Source of the DNA: Pseudomonadota bacterium
Lineage (GTDB): Bacteria > Pseudomonadota > Alphaproteobacteria > Rhizobiales > Hyphomicrobiaceae
Assembly (NCBI GenBank): GCA_023412745.1
Contig: JAEZBZ010000029.1
Coordinates: forward strand, 1 to 28,733
Reading direction: 5' to 3'
Length of the DNA stretch: 28,733 bases
Made by a program: the position numbers and the translations under genes. Position 1 is the stretch's first letter, and each line of letters starts with the position of its first letter. The notes under the pieces were generated by a model that did not search any database, was not told where the DNA came from, and was given only the letters and a program-made list of their open reading frames with translations. Shown piece by piece: positions 24,636 through 28,733 of this stretch.

Positions 24636-24726
24636 ATTTTCCTCGGACGTTCTTTTTTGATGTTGTGATCAGAACCAGTGCCATCCGCATCCCCCGAACG
24701 GAGAAGGCCAGCAGGACAGGACCAGT

Positions 24727-26220
24727 CTAGCGCCAGAATTCAGGCCGGAACAGCACAAGTACCGTGAACAGCTCAAGACGGCCGAGCAGCATCGCAACGG
24801 ACAGCGCCCATTTGGCAGCGTCCGGCAGCGCGGAGAAGGTGCCGTAGGGGCCGACAGTGTCACCCAATCCGGGACCGACCGTGCCAACCGCGGTTGCCGC
24901 CGAGGACAGCGCCGTCACCAAGTCCAATCCCAGCGCCGTCAGCACCACCGTGAAAATTCCGATCGTCGCCAGATAAACTGCCAGGAACGCCACGATGGAG
25001 AACGGGACATCGTCCGGCAAACGGCGGCCGTTATACGTGAGCGTGACCACCCGATTGGGACTGATCAGATGCAGCAAATGCGCACGCACCAGCATGCCGG
25101 CGGCCTGCAGGCGGTAGATCTTTATGGCACCTGCGGTCGATCCCGAACAGCCGCCAACGAACATCAGCAGGAAGAACATACCGACCGCGAACGTGCCCCA
25201 TGTCGTATAGTCGGCGCTGTGAAAGCCGGTCGTCGTGACAATCGACGTGACGTTGAAGGTCGTGAGCCTCAGCGCATCGAGAAACGGCAAGCCGCGCGTC
25301 GATGACAGCCACAGCGCCACCATCAGGATCACCGCCACCAGCACCGTGATCAAGCCGCGGACCTGCGCGTCGCGCAGCAGTGCCAGCGGATCTCCACTGG
25401 TCACCTTGATCAGCACGACAAACGGCAGTGCGCCGAGGATCATGAAAATTGTCGCGGCGACTTCCAGGGCTGGCGACTGGAAAAAAGCGAAACTGTTATC
25501 GTGGGTAGAGAAGCCCGCCGTCGAAACCGTGGTCAGTGCGTGGCAGACAGCGTCGAACAACGTCATCCCGAGCACGGTATATGTCACGGTACATGCCACC
25601 ATCAGGCCGACGTAGATGCTGCCGGCCGCGCTCACCAGCTCGGCCGCCCGCGGCATGATCTTTTCCGCACGATCCGGCCGTTCGGCCTGGAAAAGTTGCA
25701 TGCCGCCCACCCGCAGGAACGGCAGAATGATGATCGCCACAACGATGATACCGAAGCCGCCGATACCCTGCAGCAACGCGCGCCACAGCAGCAGGCCGCG
25801 GGGCAGCTTGTCCAGGCGTTCGATCACCGTCGACCCGGTGGTCGTCAGGCCGGACATCGCCTCGAAAAAGCTGTCCGTATAATTCAGGCCGATGCCGATA
25901 AACGGCAACGCTGAGAAGGCCGATATCAATACCCAGCTCGCGGTGGTCAGCACAAAGCCTTCGCGTACACCGAGCTTGGCCGCGGTCGAGCTGTATGAGG
26001 CGAACATCATGAGCCCACCGACAAATCCGGTGATGACGGCGGCGGAGAGAAAAACCTGCCAGTGATCGGTTCCGTCGGCGGCATCCACCGCTGCAGGCAG
26101 CACCATGGCTCCCGCCACCGCGCACAGCAGCAGGCCCAGCGTGAACACCAGTGGGCGCAGTTGAAGCAAAACGACCCCGTTTCGAGCGCATCCGGAGCAG
26201 CAACCGCAGATATGCTGCAT
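24727..26220 (-). CDS. TrkH-family potassium uptake protein
   Basis: TrkH is the membrane subunit of the Trk/Ktr potassium uptake systems. The product of up to 497 residues has about ten hydrophobic segments. It has four pore-loop motifs typical of the family: GLTTTGSTV near residue 140, STAGFSTHD near 240, IVTTTGFHS near 330 and AVGTVGPGLGD near 455. The regulatory TrkA/KtrA partner is not in the window. The start is uncertain. ATG 26220 gives an odd Cys-rich leader (HICGCCSGC) without a good ribosome site. TTG 26171 with GGGG six bases upstream gives MLQLRPLVFTLG, which fits the family's usual beginning better. It is divergent from csbD. Confidence 0.9.
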   Translation of the reverse strand: MQHICGCCSGCARNGVVLLQLRPLVFTLGLLLCAVAGAMVLPAAVDAADGTDHWQVFLSAAVITGFVGGLMMFASYSSTAAKLGVREGFVLTTASWVLISAFSALPFIGIGLNYTDSFFEAMSGLTTTGSTVIERLDKLPRGLLLWRALLQGIGGFGIIVVAIIILPFLRVGGMQLFQAERPDRAEKIMPRAAELVSAAGSIYVGLMVACTVTYTVLGMTLFDAVCHALTTVSTAGFSTHDNSFAFFQSPALEVAATIFMILGALPFVVLIKVTSGDPLALLRDAQVRGLITVLVAVILMVALWLSSTRGLPFLDALRLTTFNVTSIVTTTGFHSADYTTWGTFAVGMFFLLMFVGGCSGSTAGAIKIYRLQAAGMLVRAHLLHLISPNRVVTLTYNGRRLPDDVPFSIVAFLAVYLATIGIFTVVLTALGLDLVTALSSAATAVGTVGPGLGDTVGPYGTFSALPDAAKWALSVAMLLGRLELFTVLVLFRPEFWR

Positions 26221-26369
26221 TCCGGGGAAACGCTTAAGCTATTTTCTCGCGGATTACTAAAAGATCAGTCAATTCCGCGCACTTCGCGTTGCAGATGCTT
26301 GATTAGCCGAATTTCGTCGATTTTGCGGACTTCCACGTAGCGGCGAGGCAAGCGTCCTCAAGCATGCCA

Positions 26370-26394
26370 GGAACTGCAGCGCGATCTTCGCGTT
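26370..26394 (+). promoter_or_regulatory. Candidate EcfG-type general stress promoter for csbD
   Basis: GGAAC (26370-26374), a 16-base spacer, then CGTT (26391-26394) matches the alphaproteobacterial EcfG sigma factor pattern (GGAAC, 16-17 bases, CGTT). It lies about 80 bases before the csbD start. The downstream gene belongs to a stress protein family, which supports the reading. Confidence 0.6.
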
Positions 26395-26476
26395 AATTAA
26401 GGCACAGCGGGCGCGTGACTAGCACGGTTGCCCGCGAATGATGAAATATAAGCGCTGTAGTTTCAGGAGGTTTCTC

Positions 26477-26677
26477 ATGGACTGGGATCGCATTGCCGGC
26501 AATTGGAAGCAGATGAGCGGCAAGGTCAAGGAACAGTGGGGCAAGCTCACTGACGATGATCTCACTCAAATCAACGGCAAGCGCGAGCAGCTCGAAGGCA
26601 AGATCCAGGAGCGCTATGGCTATTCCAAGGATCAGGCTCGCGAGCAGATCGACAACTGGTTCAATCGCCAAGTCTAA
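26477..26677 (+). CDS. CsbD-family stress response protein
   Basis: The 66-residue product is a typical CsbD/YjbJ protein: MDWDRIAGNWKQMSGKVKEQ, then WGKLTDDDLTQINGKREQL, EGKIQERYGYSKDQAREQID, and a short WFNRQV tail. It is small, charged, helical and cytoplasmic. The family is induced by general stress in several bacteria, but its molecular role is not known. ATG 26477 is chosen because AGGAGG (26465-26470) lies six bases upstream; an ATG 13 codons earlier (26438) has no such support. A candidate EcfG-type promoter precedes it and a strong terminator follows it. Confidence 0.93.
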   Translation: MDWDRIAGNWKQMSGKVKEQWGKLTDDDLTQINGKREQLEGKIQERYGYSKDQAREQIDNWFNRQV

Positions 26678-26703
26678 TATGTCTGTTTAGCTCTCTCCTA
26701 CTC

Positions 26704-26738
26704 GTCGGTGATCAAACATCTTTGATCACCGACTTTTC
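26704..26738 (+). terminator. Strong intrinsic terminator of csbD
   Basis: A perfect 13-bp stem, GTCGGTGATCAAA (26704-26716) with TTTGATCACCGAC (26721-26733), closes a CATC tetraloop and is followed by TTTTCC. It starts 27 bases past the csbD stop. Confidence 0.85.
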
Positions 26739-26776
26739 CTCAAGAGAAACAAAAACCAACGGTCAGAGCGGACGCC

Positions 26777-26851
26777 ATGAACTCAGTTATATATTTAATC
26801 GGCCTCATCGTCGTAGTTTTGGCAATCCTGAGTTTCCTCGGATTGCGGTAA
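26777..26851 (+). CDS. 24-residue membrane peptide
   Basis: A short frame, ATG 26777 to TAA 26851, encodes MNSVIYLIGLIVVVLAILSF followed by LGLR. It is a single hydrophobic helix of about 19 residues with an Arg at the C-terminal end, long enough to span the inner membrane. Peptides of this form appear in other alphaproteobacteria as unannotated or hypothetical small proteins (from memory, not checked). The upstream ribosome site is weak. It lies after the csbD terminator, so it would need its own promoter, which I cannot identify. Function unknown. Confidence 0.5.
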   Translation: MNSVIYLIGLIVVVLAILSFLGLR

Positions 26852-26894
26852 TCGCAATCACGATCAAATGCTGAAACGTCGAACGCGAGATAAT

Positions 26895-26924
26895 AAAAAA
26901 CACCGATCGCAATAGCGACCGGTG
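26895..26924 (-). terminator. Intrinsic terminator of tsf
   Basis: On the minus strand a 10-bp stem, CACCGGTCGC with GCGATCGGTG (one G-T pair), closes a TATT loop and is followed by six T (26895-26900). It starts about 33 bases after the tsf stop and ends the rpsB-tsf transcript. Confidence 0.88.
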
Positions 26925-26957
26925 CGTTGATTCTTGAGAACAGGATTGGTGTGGCGC

Positions 26958-27893
26958 TTAGCGCGTTCCACTGACCGCCGCAGCGACTTCCGCCGCGAAG
27001 TCCTCTTCCTTCTTCTCGATGCCTTCGCCCAGCGCGTAGCGTATGAAGCCGGCGACCTTAACCGGTGCGCCGATGCTGTCTCCAGCCGCCTTGACGGCCT
27101 GCTCAACAGTCGCCTTACCGTCGATCACGAATACCTGCTGCAACAGCACGACCTGCTGGAAGAACTCTTTGCGCAGGCGGCCTTCCACCATCTTCTCGGC
27201 GATCTCCTGCGGCTTGCCGGAGGCCTTTGCCTGGTCGATGTAAATGGCGCGCTCGCGCTCGACGACGGTCGGATCCAGTTCATCGATCGAGACGGACAGC
27301 GGCGCGGCTGCAGCGATGTGCATGGCAAGCTGACGGCCGAACTCGGTGACTTTCGCCTTGTCGCCCGTACTCTCCAGAGCCAGCAGAACGCCCATCTTGC
27401 CGAGGCCGTCCGCAACGCGATTGTGCACGTAGTCGATGATCACGCCTTCGCCGACCTTGAGCTCCGAGGTGCGGCGCACGCTCATGTTCTCGCCGATGGT
27501 GGCGACTGCCTCCTTAACGTGCTCCTCGACGCTGATCGAGCCGCCCGGATAGGTCGTGGCGAGAAGAGCCGACAGATTACCGCCCGCCTTCAGCGACAGC
27601 TTGGCGATCTTGCCGACCATCTCTTGGAACTGATCGTTGCGGGCAACGAAATCAGTCTCGGAGTTGACCTCGACAAGCGAGCCGACATTGCCCTCGACAG
27701 CAACACCGATCAGGCCTTCCGCAGCGACGCGGCCGGACTTCTTGGCAGCCTTCGAGAGGCCCTTCTTGCGCAGCCAATCGACCGAGGCTTCGATATCGCC
27801 ATTGTTCTCGATCAGAGCCTGCTTGCAGTCCATCATGCCCGCGCCGGTCTTGTCGCGGAGTTCCTTAACCATAGCGGCGGAGATCGTCGTCAT
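26958..27893 (-). CDS. tsf: Translation elongation factor Ts
   Basis: EF-Ts exchanges GDP for GTP on EF-Tu during translation. The 311-residue protein starts MTTISAAMVKELRDKTGAGM and continues MDCKQALIENNGDIEASVDW, with the N-terminal UBA-like domain ending in LRKKGL. The core domain has the TDFVARNDQF motif that contacts EF-Tu, and the C-terminal module ends near VAGFIRYALGEGIEKKEEDF. ATG 27893 is chosen; a GTG two codons earlier (27899) is closer to the GAGAGGG ribosome site and less likely. It follows rpsB in the usual order. Confidence 0.97.
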   Translation of the reverse strand: MTTISAAMVKELRDKTGAGMMDCKQALIENNGDIEASVDWLRKKGLSKAAKKSGRVAAEGLIGVAVEGNVGSLVEVNSETDFVARNDQFQEMVGKIAKLSLKAGGNLSALLATTYPGGSISVEEHVKEAVATIGENMSVRRTSELKVGEGVIIDYVHNRVADGLGKMGVLLALESTGDKAKVTEFGRQLAMHIAAAAPLSVSIDELDPTVVERERAIYIDQAKASGKPQEIAEKMVEGRLRKEFFQQVVLLQQVFVIDGKATVEQAVKAAGDSIGAPVKVAGFIRYALGEGIEKKEEDFAAEVAAAVSGTR

Positions 27894-27940
27894 CAGCACA
27901 CCCTCTCGGGTTGGAAGGCGCGTCTTGCGCCTGCGGGATT

Positions 27941-27972
27941 GAAAAGACAGGCGCTGTCAGTCACAGCGCCTG
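27941..27972 (-). terminator. Terminator-like hairpin between rpsB and tsf (attenuator)
   Basis: A perfect 10-bp stem, CAGGCGCTGT (27948-27957) with ACAGCGCCTG (27963-27972), closes a 5-base loop. On the minus strand it is followed by TCTTTTC. It lies between rpsB and tsf, where a partial terminator could lower EF-Ts relative to S2. Confidence 0.65.
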
Positions 27973-28001
27973 CCGGAGAAATCGTGTCCGTCGGCCTGTC
28001 G

Positions 28002-28733
28002 TCAGACTGCTGCTACTGCGACCAGCTTCTTGGCCTGGCCAACCCAGTCGTCTTTCGCGACCTGCCCCTTGAGCTTGAGCTTGCGATCCAGTGCCTGGGC
28101 GGTGTCTGCGTCCAGATCAGCGATCTGCCAGAAGTGGAACACGCCGGCGTCGTTGAGACGCTGCTCAAGCTTCGGCGAGACGCCGGTGATGCGCTTGAGA
28201 TCGTCAGCTTCGCCGCGGGCCGCTTCGATGCCCTTGAATACGACGCTGATGGCTTCTTCAGCCGGGTTCTCCGAAGCACCGAGATCGACGCCCGAAGCTG
28301 CCTGACCGCGCTCGATGCCATCGATGGCAGCGCGTGCCACCAGATCGCAGTACAGCGTTATCGCACGGCCGGCGTCATCGTTGCCCGGGATCGGGAAATC
28401 GATGTTGTCGGGATCACAGTTAGTGTCGACCACCGCCACGATCGGAATGCCAAGCTTCTTGGCTTCCTGGATGGCGATCTGCTCCTTGTTGGTGTCGAGC
28501 ACGAACAGCAGGTCCGGCGTGCCGCCCATCTCCTTGATGCCGCCCAGCGCCTGGTTGAGCTTGTCGCGCTCGCGGGTCAGGTTCAGCACTTCCTTCTTCG
28601 TCCGGCCCTGCGGGTCGGCGAGGATGTCGTCGAGCTGGCGCAGGCGGCGGATCGACTGGGAAATCGTCTTCCAGTTGGTCAGCGTGCCACCGAACCAGCG
28701 GTGATTGATGTAGTACTGCGCGCAGCGCTTGGC
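28002..28733 (-). CDS. rpsB: 30S ribosomal protein S2 (3' part; start beyond the window)
   Basis: S2 is a core protein of the small ribosomal subunit. The frame runs to the window edge: the codons at 28733-28590 read AKRCAQYYINHRWFGGTLTN and onward into TISQSIRRLRQLDD, both strongly S2-like. GGTPDLLFVLDTNKEQIAIQ and PGNDDAGRAI follow. The C-terminal 70 residues form an added helix-hairpin-helix-like segment (LKRITGVSPKLEQRLNDAGV, FHFWQIADLDADTAQALD). Such an extension is known from alphaproteobacterial S2 proteins. About the first 70 to 80 residues lie outside the window. Confidence 0.96.
   Translation of the reverse strand, partial: AKRCAQYYINHRWFGGTLTNWKTISQSIRRLRQLDDILADPQGRTKKEVLNLTRERDKLNQALGGIKEMGGTPDLLFVLDTNKEQIAIQEAKKLGIPIVAVVDTNCDPDNIDFPIPGNDDAGRAITLYCDLVARAAIDGIERGQAASGVDLGASENPAEEAISVVFKGIEAARGEADDLKRITGVSPKLEQRLNDAGVFHFWQIADLDADTAQALDRKLKLKGQVAKDDWVGQAKKLVAVAAV

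Overview
This GC-rich window looks like the chromosome of an alphaproteobacterium. The evidence is tsf next to rpsB with a Hyphomicrobiales-like EF-Ts, a soluble FdsGBACD formate dehydrogenase with a LysR regulator, and a candidate EcfG-type stress promoter before a CsbD gene. The species cannot be named from sequence alone. No insertion sequence, phage gene or CRISPR array was seen.

Layout. (1) 228-2659, minus strand: an FccB-like periplasmic flavoprotein, interrupted by a one-base frameshift, lies 54 nt upstream of selD (selenophosphate synthetase). (2) 3022-3354, minus strand: a small exported protein of unknown function. (3) 3550-14332, plus strand: a tightly packed selenocysteine cassette. 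It holds fdoG (in-frame TGA at 4147-4149, Sec200, followed by a bacterial SECIS hairpin), fdoH, fdoI, fdhE, selA, a Sel1-repeat gene, selB, selC (tRNA-Sec) and two unknown genes. Four junctions are ATGA overlaps. (4) 14396-21423, minus strand: LysR regulator, fdsG, fdsB, fdsA, fdhD, fdsD, encoding an NAD-linked molybdenum formate dehydrogenase with Cys383 at the position of selenocysteine. (5) 21556-28733: a threonine-synthase-like enzyme, an isomerase/oxidoreductase pair, TrkH, CsbD, a 24-residue membrane peptide, tsf and the 3' part of rpsB.

How the genes work together. SelD makes selenophosphate, SelA converts Ser-tRNA(Sec) to Sec-tRNA(Sec), and SelB delivers it at the fdoG UGA. FdoGHI oxidises formate on the periplasmic side and sends electrons to quinone. 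FdsABG oxidises formate in the cytoplasm and reduces NAD. FdhD probably sulfurates the cofactor of both enzymes, and FdhE assists FdoGHI.

The most unusual features are as follows. The tRNA-Sec gene lies wholly inside the selB reading frame, in phase, and selB ends in an ATGA junction with the next gene. A Sel1-repeat gene is locked between selA and selB. Two unfamiliar genes follow selC. A sulfide-dehydrogenase-type flavoprotein adjoins selD and may handle selenide.
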